Of a DNA stretch of 64,000 bases, positions 32,419 through 42,514 are shown piece by piece; the first letter of the stretch is position 1, and every line of letters begins with the position of its first letter. Origin of the DNA: Chitinophaga skermanii (GTDB taxonomy: Bacteria > Bacteroidota > Bacteroidia > Chitinophagales > Chitinophagaceae); assembly GCF_003259335.1 (NCBI RefSeq), contig NZ_QLLL01000002.1:310001-374000 (forward strand). Reading direction: 5' to 3'. The translations under genes were made by a program, and so were the position numbers. The notes under the pieces are model-generated. The model did not search any database, was not told the origin of the DNA, and saw nothing but the letters and a program-made list of their open reading frames with translations.

Positions 32419-33777
32419 TTATTTAGCGATTTCTTCCAACAACATTTTCTTCAATGCAGGTTCTGAAGGGCGAGGTGCATCTATACTAACCACTTCGCCT
32501 TTTTTATTGAACACCATGAAGCGTGGAATACCTTTGATGTTATAGTATTTCGTGATCTCGCTCCAGCCCGATGCAAATACCTGCGTACCTTTCAAGCCTT
32601 CCTTATCAACGAACTGTTTCCATTTCTCGTAATCCTTCTTTTCATCTACTGAAACACCTAAAAACACGATATCTTTTCCACGCAACGCTTCTTCCAAAGC
32701 TTTTAGCGAAGGTATTTCAGCTTTACAAGGTCCGCACCACGTTGCCCACACATCTACCAGCACTACTTTGCCTTTTAAGCTGCTCAAGGAAATTTGTTTC
32801 CCATTAGCGTCTGGATAGCTGAAATCGATGGCTGGTACTTTCGTATTAGCTAATTCCTTTTTCGCTATTTCGGCAACGATTTGTGTTTTACGTTCTACTT
32901 GCGATGGTGTTATGAAGTATTGACCATATGTTTGCTCTATCTCCTGCCAAGCTGCATACGTTTTCACATAGGCACCATTTTGCAAAGCTATTTCGCCGCG
33001 TAAAGTATCGTTTGAAATCATGGTAACAGCATTCTTCCAACTACGATCGCCCTCTACGTTTTTCATTTGCGTAGATACCATGCCTTCGAAAATGCGTACA
33101 GCAAACGGGTAGTTGGTAACACCCGGATAGGCCGACATCTTTTTCACATCTTCTGTTTTATAGAATGCAGGAAAATCTGTTGCTACAGGGTGCTTCGTAC
33201 GCGGCGTCATTAAGTAATGATTCGCGTAAGCGTACAAGCTCATTTCGCGGTGAAAAGCAAAGGCAGCGTCAAATGTTGCGTTTTTTGTTTTATTGAGTTT
33301 GAAAGATGGGATCGCTTTTATGGTTGCTTCCAACTCTGGGAAAAAGTCGACGTAGGTACTTCTTGTTTTAGAGAAGTTAACCGCTTTATGCTCGATTGGA
33401 AACAAGAAATTGTGCCAACGTTCCATTTCTTTGTTCTCGATGCTGGCTTGGGATAGGGTATACGAGGAGTCGTTTACCGACACTGTTAACGCATCGTCTG
33501 TTTTGAAATAGAAAGTATACTTGTTGTTTAATGCATTACTTTCTTTATCACCAATTACGTAGAAGCTGGCTTGTTGGGGTTGAAAATAAAACCCGAATGC
33601 GCCATTGTCTCCCATGGTACTGCTACGCGCCATTTCCACCAGGCGACCATTCTCTACACGGTACAAGTACACGTTCCCATCACTTTTTCTTTGCCAAGTT
33701 CCTTTCACAGTAACGCCGGCAAATACACTGCTGCTTGCCAATAATAAGGCAATAGCACTATATAATAACTTCTTCAT
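32419..33777 (-). CDS. TlpA-like thiol-disulfide oxidoreductase, locus B
   Basis: A 452-aa exported thioredoxin-fold protein ending locus B. Signal peptide MKKLLYSAIALLLASSSVFAG is followed by an N-terminal beta domain (VTVKGTWQRKSDGNVYLYRVENGRLVEMARS), a long helical middle and the redoxin domain from about residue 315. The active site is WCGPC (Cys348, Cys351) and the cis-proline segment is IKGIPRFMVFNKKGEVV. The start codon overlaps the stop of the DPP IV gene by one base (TAATG), so the two are translationally coupled. It is the counterpart of the locus A thioredoxin, with a longer middle region. Confidence 0.92.
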   Translation of the reverse strand: MKKLLYSAIALLLASSSVFAGVTVKGTWQRKSDGNVYLYRVENGRLVEMARSSTMGDNGAFGFYFQPQQASFYVIGDKESNALNNKYTFYFKTDDALTVSVNDSSYTLSQASIENKEMERWHNFLFPIEHKAVNFSKTRSTYVDFFPELEATIKAIPSFKLNKTKNATFDAAFAFHREMSLYAYANHYLMTPRTKHPVATDFPAFYKTEDVKKMSAYPGVTNYPFAVRIFEGMVSTQMKNVEGDRSWKNAVTMISNDTLRGEIALQNGAYVKTYAAWQEIEQTYGQYFITPSQVERKTQIVAEIAKKELANTKVPAIDFSYPDANGKQISLSSLKGKVVLVDVWATWCGPCKAEIPSLKALEEALRGKDIVFLGVSVDEKKDYEKWKQFVDKEGLKGTQVFASGWSEITKYYNIKGIPRFMVFNKKGEVVSIDAPRPSEPALKKMLLEEIAK

Positions 33778-35876
33778 TATTTGTCTTTTCCGAAAATATA
33801 TTTTGAAATAAAAGCTTCATTATCTGCCATGTAATGCTTCTGCTTGTTGTGTAAATAATACCAACCATGTGCTGCACCTGGATACAACATCACTTCAAAT
33901 TCTTTACCTGCTTCTTGGAAAGCATTCATTAATTGAAATGTATTTTGTGCATGCACATTATCGTCGGCTAAACCTTGTGCTAAGCGTAGTTTGCCTTTGA
34001 AGTTTTTTACATAGGTGAATACAGATGAGGCATTATACCCGGCTTCATTATCTTTCGGTAAACCCATGTACCTTTCTGTATAATGAGAGTCGTATAAACG
34101 CCAGTCTGTTACGCTACCACCTGCTAAACCATGGGTAAATACATCGGCTCCGCGTGTAAGTGCCATACAAGTTAGGTAACCACCATAACTGAAACCGCTA
34201 ATTAATACCCTGCTACCATCAAGGCTTGGATATTTTTTCAACAATTCCTTTACAACGAAACTGTAATCTGCAATTTCCCAATGTCCTAAATCACCGTATA
34301 AATAATCCATACCTTTCTTACCGAAATGACCCGAACCGCGGTGGTCCATAGAAATTTGAATAAATGGTTCTGCTTCTACTTCCCCGTTATCGTAAATATT
34401 AGCATAGCCATCGTTTACGTTCTTTGAGTTCGGGCCACCGTAAATACGTACATATACCGGGTATTTCTTAGCAGCATCATAGTTTACAGGCCATTTAATA
34501 CTTACCGGCAAATCGAAACCATCACCGGTTTTGATACGCAAGATTTCGTATTTAGGGCCTTTATATTCAGCAAAGAACTCCGTTTTACTATCAGCTATTT
34601 GGCGAATGAATTTGCCATTCGTGGTGTACAATGCAGCAACAGTTGGGGTGCTAACATTGCCGTACGCGGTGATGAAATAATCTCCACCGGGCGACAATTT
34701 CACGAAATGGGTAAAATCACCAAAAGTGAGCCGTTTCAATTTCGATCCATCGAGCTGCACACTGTATAGGTCGATACGGGTAGAGTTCTCTTTCCTAGCT
34801 GTAAAGAATAGCGTGTTGGTTTTTTCGTTGATATATTGAATATCTTCTACTTGCCAGTCGCCACTTGTAATAGGAACCAGCGTTTTACCGTTGTTGGTAC
34901 CTAAATAATAATGCATCCAACCCGACTTATCGCTTTTTAAAATGAAACGTGGTGTATTCTTTAAGAAGGTAATACGATTCTCTTCATCCAAAGAAATCCA
35001 AGTACGCTGGTGTTCCGTATAGATATTCGTTTTGGTACCGTTGGCTAAGTTAATCGCATCTATCTTCAAGCTATCTTGCCTACGGTTCATCCACTGTACC
35101 CACAGTGTTTGACTATTAGGTTCCCAATAAGGTGCACCAAAGTATTGATCAGCTTTTGCATCATAATCTGCGAATACAACATGATTCGTAGCCAGGTCTA
35201 CAATACCCACTTTCACTTCCGGGTTAGGATCACCGGGTTGTGGGTAGTGTGTTAGATCGTCTTTGGCATGAACAGGCATTTCATCCCGCATATTGTACAC
35301 CGGTACTTTTGTTTCATCGCTACGGAAGAAGGCAATGTGTTTGCTATTAGGGCTCCACCAGAAAGCGCGGTAATTCATCCCTCTGCCTAAGATTTCCTCG
35401 TTGTACACCCAAGATGCATAACCGCTATAAACATCGGCGCTACCATCGGAGGTTATGCGTGTTTCTTTACCCGATGCTACATCTACTACGTATAAATCGT
35501 GGTTACGCGTAAAAGCAATCTTTGTTGAATCGGGAGAAAACATGGGCGTGGTTACATGTTGAATCGCAGCCTTTGATTTGTCGGCGAAAACGATTTCGTT
35601 TTTCCGGGTGAACATAGCAACGGGTTGTTGCTGGTTCCTAGCCGGTCGCTCCAGTATAACTTCTGTATTACTCTTTGCATCTACCAATACGGTAACACCC
35701 ATCATATAGTTTTTACTGGTGTCGCGGGTCATGGTGAAATGGGTATTATCTACCCAGTTAAATGGAGGAATACGTTTGTGACCTTTATTCCCCATTGTTT
35801 GTGCAAAAGAGGTCTGCGAAAATGTTACCGCTAAGCATAGTAGCGGCCACCATTTTTTTGTTGATAAGTTGATCAT
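33777..35876 (-). CDS. Dipeptidyl peptidase IV (prolyl oligopeptidase family S9B)
   Basis: A 699-aa exported serine peptidase that releases N-terminal X-Pro or X-Ala dipeptides. Signal peptide INLSTKKWWPLLCLAVTFSQTSFAQ precedes an eight-bladed beta-propeller (about residues 60-450) with the S9B hallmark WVYNEEILGR. The alpha/beta-hydrolase domain follows: nucleophile motif GFSYGGY (Ser563), Asp in GLADDNVHAQN, His in PGAAHGWYY. The ATG at 35876 begins the signal peptide; the only upstream candidate is a TTG. Placement between susD and the thioredoxin gene, 18 bp after susD, makes peptides the likely cargo of locus B. Confidence 0.95.
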   Translation of the reverse strand: MINLSTKKWWPLLCLAVTFSQTSFAQTMGNKGHKRIPPFNWVDNTHFTMTRDTSKNYMMGVTVLVDAKSNTEVILERPARNQQQPVAMFTRKNEIVFADKSKAAIQHVTTPMFSPDSTKIAFTRNHDLYVVDVASGKETRITSDGSADVYSGYASWVYNEEILGRGMNYRAFWWSPNSKHIAFFRSDETKVPVYNMRDEMPVHAKDDLTHYPQPGDPNPEVKVGIVDLATNHVVFADYDAKADQYFGAPYWEPNSQTLWVQWMNRRQDSLKIDAINLANGTKTNIYTEHQRTWISLDEENRITFLKNTPRFILKSDKSGWMHYYLGTNNGKTLVPITSGDWQVEDIQYINEKTNTLFFTARKENSTRIDLYSVQLDGSKLKRLTFGDFTHFVKLSPGGDYFITAYGNVSTPTVAALYTTNGKFIRQIADSKTEFFAEYKGPKYEILRIKTGDGFDLPVSIKWPVNYDAAKKYPVYVRIYGGPNSKNVNDGYANIYDNGEVEAEPFIQISMDHRGSGHFGKKGMDYLYGDLGHWEIADYSFVVKELLKKYPSLDGSRVLISGFSYGGYLTCMALTRGADVFTHGLAGGSVTDWRLYDSHYTERYMGLPKDNEAGYNASSVFTYVKNFKGKLRLAQGLADDNVHAQNTFQLMNAFQEAGKEFEVMLYPGAAHGWYYLHNKQKHYMADNEAFISKYIFGKDK

Positions 35877-35894
35877 GTTAGTTGGCAATTGATT

Positions 35895-37325
35895 TTACAA
35901 GTTCATTTCATCCTTCGCATTCTGTTGAATGTTCGGGTTATTTAAAATAACACTTTTATCAAAAGGAAGTATATATAATGGCGAATTTGGTGGAATAGTG
36001 TAGGTTACTTGCGGCACTGCTGTGTTCACCACTGGGAATTTACGCACCACGGTAATCGCATTTGCCGGGTCGTTGCCTAACCTACGCTGGTCCCAGAAGC
36101 GGTTGAACCCGAATAGCAATTCTTTCCTACGTTCCGTCAAAATCAATTTCATTGCATCGGCAGGGGTACTCGCGTTACTTGCTTGGTAGCCTTGCGGTAA
36201 AATACGCTTCTTCCGCACCTCGTCGAGGTTTTGTAAGGCAGCATTCACATTCCCTTCCCTCGCAAAACATTCTGCCAAGGTGAGGTACATTTCGGTTGTT
36301 TTAATACCTACCGTGTTATAACAAAAACGGCTATTACCGGTGGGCAATTTGATAAATGCGGCAGTACCGGCTCCTACTTGAACAGCCGGTGCCGTAGTAC
36401 TAAAGAATGCCAAGCCCCGGGTATCGGAAGCCCCAAACGACTCGTACATTTCTTTGGAAATAATGGAGTTATTAGGTGTTGCAATAGCCGAGCCACCAAT
36501 CGCGTAGTACAAGTTCTCCGGCATGGCCATATCTACGTTTTCAGTTTGGCCATTTTGGTAATACTTTACCATATCGTACACATAGTTATTAATGGCTAAC
36601 GATTGTTGCGCAGCTGCTTTTGCTTTGGCATATTCACCTTTGTATAAGTACATCTTTGCCAATAACCCGTAAGCGAATGCTTTCCCGGGATGAAATTGAT
36701 TTTCACCTGTATTTGCCAAATCATTCACTGCAGCTAATAATTCCGCTTCTACAAAGTTGTAAACCTCCGCTACGGTCGCTTGCTTTTCAAGTACTTCCAC
36801 GTTGAACGTACTTTTAATGCAAATACCACGATCGGTAGCTGCCGTAGCAGCATTGTAAGGTTTTGCATACGTGTTTAACAACAAGAAATGCGCAAAAGCT
36901 CTTAATGTGCGCGCTTCCGCCATTAATCGTTTTATTTGTGCAGGTGTACCATTAGTGGCCTTCTCCACGTTATCAATCACTAAACAAAAACGGGCAATGG
37001 ATGCATAGGCCGCTCCGTACAAACCGTTTGTTCCCGATAATAGGAAGTTAAAACGGCTAATCGTAGAATCGCCCAAGAAGCTAATAGTAGCAATCCCAGG
37101 GTCTCTACCTATGACGGCTAACTCGTTTATCCAAACTTGGTCGTTCAGATATGCTATTTCTGCATTGTTATAAATATGGAGACTTGTATTATTCAATACT
37201 TTATTGTAATCGTCGTAGGTAGTCAATAATACTTTCCCAGGCGGTTTCACGTCTAAGTATTTACTGCACGACGAGAAAGTGAGTATGGCTAATAATATGA
37301 GGGCGGAATATTTTAATAGTTTCAT
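35895..37325 (-). CDS. SusD-like substrate-binding lipoprotein, locus B
   Basis: A 476-aa surface lipoprotein. The signal peptide starting MKLLKYSALILLAILTFSSC puts the lipid-modified Cys at residue 20, followed by SKYLDVKPPGKVLLTTYDDYNKVLN. SusD marks include MAEARTLRAFAHFLLLNTYAKPY and LILTERRKELLFGFNRFWDQRRLG. The start at 37325 is preferred because it begins the signal peptide and leaves a 10-bp gap after susC; an ATG 24 bp upstream would overlap susC. Confidence 0.93.
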   Translation of the reverse strand: MKLLKYSALILLAILTFSSCSKYLDVKPPGKVLLTTYDDYNKVLNNTSLHIYNNAEIAYLNDQVWINELAVIGRDPGIATISFLGDSTISRFNFLLSGTNGLYGAAYASIARFCLVIDNVEKATNGTPAQIKRLMAEARTLRAFAHFLLLNTYAKPYNAATAATDRGICIKSTFNVEVLEKQATVAEVYNFVEAELLAAVNDLANTGENQFHPGKAFAYGLLAKMYLYKGEYAKAKAAAQQSLAINNYVYDMVKYYQNGQTENVDMAMPENLYYAIGGSAIATPNNSIISKEMYESFGASDTRGLAFFSTTAPAVQVGAGTAAFIKLPTGNSRFCYNTVGIKTTEMYLTLAECFAREGNVNAALQNLDEVRKKRILPQGYQASNASTPADAMKLILTERRKELLFGFNRFWDQRRLGNDPANAITVVRKFPVVNTAVPQVTYTIPPNSPLYILPFDKSVILNNPNIQQNAKDEMNL

Positions 37326-37335
37326 GAGCTTGCTT

Positions 37336-40300
37336 TTACAGGGTGACATCTAAACGTAAGAGATAAGAAACCGGTGTTACATAATTACGCGTACCGCTTG
37401 TACCGTCGAATGTTTCGGGATCGATATCGTTTCCACCCGAAAACCAATACCAAGCATTATTCGCTTGTGCAGATACTTTCATGTTTTTCACCTTCATCAT
37501 TTGCAAATATTTGGCAGGTACCGTATAGGCTAAGGAAATATTGCGTAGGCGGATATAATTTGCATCTATCACATGTACATCTGCATTGCGCCAGTAGCCA
37601 TCTAAGTAAATAATACTCGGGCCTTGTGCGATGGTATAATCCGGGAACATTTTAGGATAACCTGTATTGGGATTTGCTTCTGTCCAACCCTTTGTAATAT
37701 CTTCCGGCAAAGCACCACCATATACGCGGGTATTATAAATACTAGCAATAGGCTTACGTATTTTATAGCCGCCATACATCACAAATAGTGCGTTGAATTC
37801 TACTTGCTTGAAGCTTATGCCTTGTTGGAAAGAGGCATTCCATGTTGGCACAGTTGAACCCATGTATTTCACTGCATCTACAGCGGTAATTTGCTTTAAG
37901 GTAGTACCGTTGCCATTGGGCGTCATGTTCAGTTCCTTTCTATCATTGTTGATGTAGAATAATGGAATCCCATTTTGCTCATACGTACCGCCACTGCTAA
38001 TGCCTGCAAATTGGTAAGCATACATGGCATCTTTAGGGTAACCTACCACATAATAGCTCGACGATGAAATCAATTGGTCGGCATTACTAGGCACAATATC
38101 AATACGTTTAATTTCATTCTTGTTAATCGTAAAGGTTCCGAATGAAGTAAAGGTCCAATCTTTCGTTTTCACCCAATCGCCACCTACACTTACTTCAATC
38201 CCTTTGTTCAACATAGCACCGTTATTAATGCGGGCAGTCGTGAAACCATTTGTAGGATCGAGTGTTTTTGTGGCCAATAAGTCGTCGCTGTATTTATGGT
38301 AGGCATCGATTGTACCACGAACACGGTTGTGGAACATAGCAAAGTCGAAACCGATGTTGGTAGTAGTAGTTCTTTCCCAGCGTAGTAATGGATTCGGGGC
38401 GCTGCTAATTACGTTGTAATCTAAGCTAGGTTCGTAACCCGAGGTAGTAGTACCATTGGCAACAATGTATGGGCTGGATGTTTGATCTACGTTGCCCGTA
38501 ATACCATAAGAAGCCCGCAACTTCAACATATCTAACCATGTAACGTCTTGTAAAAATGGCTCGTTCACCATATCCCAACCTGCACTCACCGACCATAACG
38601 GCCTGTAACGGTATTGTGGATCGGAACCAAACAAATCGGCTTGGTCGATACGGAAACTACCCGCCAAGTTGTATTTACTTTTGTACGTATAGTTTGCTGT
38701 TGCATAAGTAGAGAAATAACGGTGCTTCACAGGTACATACACGGTAGTACCAGCTAATCGTTGTAACCCACTCTTTGCCCAGATATAAGAATTTACGCCG
38801 GTATTGGCCAAGGAATATGCATCAAAATCCTTGCTAGCCATTGTTTGTGGATTATAACCGAAGTAAATCTTCTCAATGGTACGAGGCGTGTAATATTGGC
38901 GAATTTCTGTACCTGCAATAGCCGACAACATATGATCCTTCCCTATTTGCTTGGAGAAGTTTAATTGGTTACGCCAAGTATAGTTCGATGTTTCATTAGA
39001 TGTTTGCTGCAGCCTACCACCTGTTTCTGAAATTGGATAGGTGAAATTACCCGGGTTGGTGAAAGGATCTGCCGTAATATTGGCCAAACGGTTCACCAAG
39101 AAACGCATTTGATAAGCGTTCTCATTCACTTGGTAATCGGTTTTATTGCGGCTGGTTTCGTATTGGAAGGAAGAAGTAAAATTCAAATACTTCCACAACT
39201 TCACATCTACATTCGCGAAGCTACGTACAGCAAAACGGCTGCTACGGGTTTGATTCGCTTCCAACTCATCTAAAATATTAAATGAAGTAGATTTTAAACG
39301 GTTTGCTTTCACGGCATTAATAGCCGCGATTTGTTCTACTACTTTGCCATTTACCATTTGGCCACCATTCGCACCAAAACCACCAAATCCATCGGAACGA
39401 TTAACATAATCGCGGTATACACGGTTACCGTTTTCATCGAGCATGCGGGTATAAGGTTCCATAAAAGCAGTAGGACTAGTATAATCTGCTTCTTCCATCA
39501 CACTAGCACGATAATACTGCGTATTAATGCCGGCGTTGAATTTGATGAACTGGTTGATTTGTTGCCCAGCTTTTAAATAGATATTGAATGTTTCATTGTT
39601 ATTAGTGATCATTCGGTCGTTCTGCCCTTGATAGTTCAGTGACAAGTAAATATCTTGTTTATCATTCGCTGCACTAACGGCGAGATTGTAGTTCTGGCGG
39701 AAAGAATTACGCCATATTTCTTTCGCAAATTCTTTTCTATAATCGAGCTGGCGATAGGCATCGAGTTGATCGTTCATTTCTTTTTCAGTGATACGACCTT
39801 CTGCTAGCAATCTTTGTAAATTCATTACCGGCGTATAATAACTAATAGCACCGCCAGAACCAATGTAGCCACCGGCCCCATTCGCGCCCCAATATTGCTT
39901 AGGATCGTTATTATAGTTCTGTAAATTCCGCTTGTACAAAGCCAATTCATAATCTATGTAACCCGATGTACTTGCATAGTGCATTTTATCAAGATCGGGC
40001 TTCGCTGTAATAATGAAATCGGTACTGAAGGTTACTTCCGGTTTGCGGTTACGGGCAGTCCCTTTGCCGCTTTTCGTGGTAATAACAATCACACCATTCG
40101 CAGCACGTGAACCATAAATAGCGGCGGCTGCGGCATCTTTCAGTACCGTAATGCTTTCGATATCATTAGGGTTTACAATGGCCGACAATTTGCCGCGTTC
40201 TGTTGAGGCGTAACTACCTGTAGAATACGTAGCACCAGAAGGATTATCGCCCAACCCCAAGTTCGACACTTCTGTAGGCAAGCCATCAATTACCACAAGC

Positions 40301-41142
40301 GGGCGTGTACCTACAGTCGACGACAAGGTGCTGCTTCCCCGGATAATCATATTATTCTTAAACGTGCTTAAACCCGCAACGCGGCCTTCCAAGGCCCCCA
40401 TTACATCCACGTTAATTTGCTTGTTCAAGGTTTTATTATCTACTACTGTATAGGCAGCAGCCGTATTCTTTCGCTTCAAATCCTGGTACCCGGTCGACAT
40501 AACCACTTCCACCGCTTCAATTGCCACCGGCTTTGTTTTCAATTGTACAAGCATGTTCCCTGCATGTGTTACTTTATGCTCTTGCATATCGAAGCCTACC
40601 CCGGTAAATACCAACACGGCACCAATTTCCGCATCAATGGAGAACGAACCATCGGCGGCAGTAATGGCGCCACGTGGTTTGCCCTTCACAGATACCGTAA
40701 TACCTTGTAATGGCTGCCCTTTCTCGTCTTTTACGAATCCTTGGATGGTTTGATAAGCGACTGTTTCTGTTACCGCTTGCTTTTGGATAACAATAATGTT
40801 ATCAACCTTTGTATAACGCAAGTTGGTATTAGCTAAACAAGTGTTGAGTACATCATACAAATTCGCATCTTTAGCGTCTAAGCTTTCAATCCTTACCCCA
40901 TCTAACAAACGCTCTTCCCACAAAATGGAAACACCCGTTTGTTTCTGCATCCCTTTTAGCACAGCCGACAGCGTTGTTTTGCGCGCAGCCATTGTTACCT
41001 TCTGCGACCATGCATTAGCACTAACGTGCATACTGGCTACCATCAATAAAACCGTGGTAAGCTTCATTACCCGTAGAAATTTTTTCATTAAGAGTCCCGG
41101 TGGACAATACAATCCCGGTCCCAAGTAAGCGTTGAATTGCAT
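37336..41142 (-). CDS. SusC-like TonB-dependent outer-membrane transporter with STN domain, locus B
   Basis: A 1268-aa importer. The leader begins MQFNAYLGPGLYCPPG, a form common in Chitinophaga-type SusC proteins, with the hydrophobic part LTTVLLMVASMHVSANAWS. STN domain: VTMAARKTTLSAVLKGMQKQTGVSILWEE (about residues 50-120). Carboxypeptidase-regulatory-like domain: IQGFVKDEKGQPLQGITVSV. Plug: VEVVMSTGYQDLKRKNTAAAYTVVD. The barrel ends YLLRLDVTL. A longer frame reaches a TTG at 41262, but the ATG at 41142 starts the typical leader. Regulated through FecR and the ECF sigma factor upstream; paired with SusD and DPP IV downstream. Confidence 0.94.
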   Translation of the reverse strand: MQFNAYLGPGLYCPPGLLMKKFLRVMKLTTVLLMVASMHVSANAWSQKVTMAARKTTLSAVLKGMQKQTGVSILWEERLLDGVRIESLDAKDANLYDVLNTCLANTNLRYTKVDNIIVIQKQAVTETVAYQTIQGFVKDEKGQPLQGITVSVKGKPRGAITAADGSFSIDAEIGAVLVFTGVGFDMQEHKVTHAGNMLVQLKTKPVAIEAVEVVMSTGYQDLKRKNTAAAYTVVDNKTLNKQINVDVMGALEGRVAGLSTFKNNMIIRGSSTLSSTVGTRPLVVIDGLPTEVSNLGLGDNPSGATYSTGSYASTERGKLSAIVNPNDIESITVLKDAAAAAIYGSRAANGVIVITTKSGKGTARNRKPEVTFSTDFIITAKPDLDKMHYASTSGYIDYELALYKRNLQNYNNDPKQYWGANGAGGYIGSGGAISYYTPVMNLQRLLAEGRITEKEMNDQLDAYRQLDYRKEFAKEIWRNSFRQNYNLAVSAANDKQDIYLSLNYQGQNDRMITNNNETFNIYLKAGQQINQFIKFNAGINTQYYRASVMEEADYTSPTAFMEPYTRMLDENGNRVYRDYVNRSDGFGGFGANGGQMVNGKVVEQIAAINAVKANRLKSTSFNILDELEANQTRSSRFAVRSFANVDVKLWKYLNFTSSFQYETSRNKTDYQVNENAYQMRFLVNRLANITADPFTNPGNFTYPISETGGRLQQTSNETSNYTWRNQLNFSKQIGKDHMLSAIAGTEIRQYYTPRTIEKIYFGYNPQTMASKDFDAYSLANTGVNSYIWAKSGLQRLAGTTVYVPVKHRYFSTYATANYTYKSKYNLAGSFRIDQADLFGSDPQYRYRPLWSVSAGWDMVNEPFLQDVTWLDMLKLRASYGITGNVDQTSSPYIVANGTTTSGYEPSLDYNVISSAPNPLLRWERTTTTNIGFDFAMFHNRVRGTIDAYHKYSDDLLATKTLDPTNGFTTARINNGAMLNKGIEVSVGGDWVKTKDWTFTSFGTFTINKNEIKRIDIVPSNADQLISSSSYYVVGYPKDAMYAYQFAGISSGGTYEQNGIPLFYINNDRKELNMTPNGNGTTLKQITAVDAVKYMGSTVPTWNASFQQGISFKQVEFNALFVMYGGYKIRKPIASIYNTRVYGGALPEDITKGWTEANPNTGYPKMFPDYTIAQGPSIIYLDGYWRNADVHVIDANYIRLRNISLAYTVPAKYLQMMKVKNMKVSAQANNAWYWFSGGNDIDPETFDGTSGTRNYVTPVSYLLRLDVTL

Positions 41143-41213
41143 AACTTTGAGAAGTTTTTGGTTGAGTGAAATATGTCGTGCCGACATGAATAAACTGCAA
41201 ACAGAAACAGCTG

Positions 41214-41237
41214 CCGCTTCGTCTAGCCACGAGGCGG
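41214..41237 (-). promoter_or_regulatory. Intra-operon hairpin between fecR and susC, locus B
   Basis: On the minus strand CCGC(C)TCGT, loop GGCTAG, ACGA(A)GCGG form a stem with one internal mismatch, 25 nt after the fecR stop. It matches the position, stem size and 6-nt loop of the hairpin in locus A, with different sequence. Confidence 0.45.
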
Positions 41238-41262
41238 TTTTTGTTTTATGTTCGGCGATCAA

Positions 41263-42432
41263 TTATTCGACGATCAATACATTATGTTCTAGTTTAGTGT
41301 TGATACCATAGAGCGAGAGTGCTTTCAATACGGTTGATAATTGTACATCCCGGTTGATTGTTCCGCCAAAAAGTTTTCGATCACTTGGTGTGTTCGCGAA
41401 TCGCACGTCAACATTATACCAGCGGCCAATTTGTCGCATAAACGAAGCGAGATCGATGCCATCGAGTTGGAATTTGCCTTCTTTCCAAGCGATCACACTT
41501 TCTACATCTGCCAATTGTTGCAGCGAAATATTGGAGCTTGCTGTAAATACGGCTTGTTGACGGGGCAATAGTAATTGACTACCGTGTTGATTTCGCACGC
41601 GTACGCTACCTTGTACAAGCGTGGCTTTTATAGTTGGTTCGTCGGCATAAGCATTAATATTGAATTGTGTGCCAAGTACTTCGATTTGTTGTCCACTGTT
41701 TAATTGAGCAATGAAAGGTTTGTTTGCTTCTTGGGTGACTTCAAAATAAGCCTCTCCGCTAATTTTTACCCGGCGTTCCTTACCATTAAACGCTGTTGGA
41801 TAGGTAATAGAAGAAGCTGCATTTAGCCATACCCTTGTACCATCGGGCAGTTGCAGGCAGTATTGCCCACCACGAGGCGTGCTAAGGGTATGTTGTACCA
41901 CTACATCTTCGTTACCTGCGTAAGCAATGCCGCCATTGTTTTGTTTATGTAGGCGGCTGCCGTCGCTTTCTTGTAGTTCTCCATTTGATATATCATCTAA
42001 GTTCACCGTTTTACCGTTCGACAGGGTGAGTGTAGCCTTATTACTACCCGGCGCCTTATCGAGGTGAGAAGAAGCTATAATGGTTGGTTTTGATGGAGAA
42101 GTGGTTTGTATTTTCAAAGCATAATACCCTACAAGGCCCGTAACCATAGCTGCGGCAGCCCAGTAAATGTATTTGCGTAATGGTTGTACTATAGGTTGTT
42201 TGGAAGCAGGGAAAGCAGCATGAATTTTCGACCAGCTGGCTTTTTCGTCATAACGCGAGAATTGATCCACGGCGGTGGCCATCAGTGTAGGATCGCCAAG
42301 TTGTGCAAGAAACGCTGCATTGGCTGGGTCGATCGCCAACCAAGCATCCAATTCAGCTTTTTCTACATCATTTAACTCGTTCGCCCAATACTTATGAATG
42401 AGGAGTCCTATACGAAATGATTGATCTTCCAT
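41263..42432 (-). CDS. FecR-family anti-sigma factor, locus B
   Basis: A 389-aa inner-membrane anti-sigma regulator. The cytoplasmic N-terminus is MEDQSFRIGLLIHKYWANELNDVEKAELDAWLAIDPANAAFLAQL, the membrane helix YIYWAAAAMVTGLVGYYALKI, and the periplasmic FecR core TLSTPRGGQYCLQLPDGTRVWLNAASSITYPTAFNGKERRVKISGEAYFEV. The C-terminal domain is GIDLASFMRQIGRWYNVDVRF. The ATG at 42432 is used; the extension to a TTG at 42465 lacks family support. It begins 82 bp after the sigma stop. Confidence 0.93.
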   Translation of the reverse strand: MEDQSFRIGLLIHKYWANELNDVEKAELDAWLAIDPANAAFLAQLGDPTLMATAVDQFSRYDEKASWSKIHAAFPASKQPIVQPLRKYIYWAAAAMVTGLVGYYALKIQTTSPSKPTIIASSHLDKAPGSNKATLTLSNGKTVNLDDISNGELQESDGSRLHKQNNGGIAYAGNEDVVVQHTLSTPRGGQYCLQLPDGTRVWLNAASSITYPTAFNGKERRVKISGEAYFEVTQEANKPFIAQLNSGQQIEVLGTQFNINAYADEPTIKATLVQGSVRVRNQHGSQLLLPRQQAVFTASSNISLQQLADVESVIAWKEGKFQLDGIDLASFMRQIGRWYNVDVRFANTPSDRKLFGGTINRDVQLSTVLKALSLYGINTKLEHNVLIVE

Positions 42433-42514
42433 AAAAAAATACCGCCCTTTTGAAGTAAACGACAACCAGGATCATTTACCCCAAAGGCAGGAAAAAAAAT
42501 TTTTGACTTTGATT

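Noticed and set aside
41143..41262. N-terminal extension of the locus B SusC to a TTG at 41262
   Set aside because: The extra 40 residues have no SusC resemblance and contain the intra-operon hairpin; the ATG at 41142 begins the typical leader.
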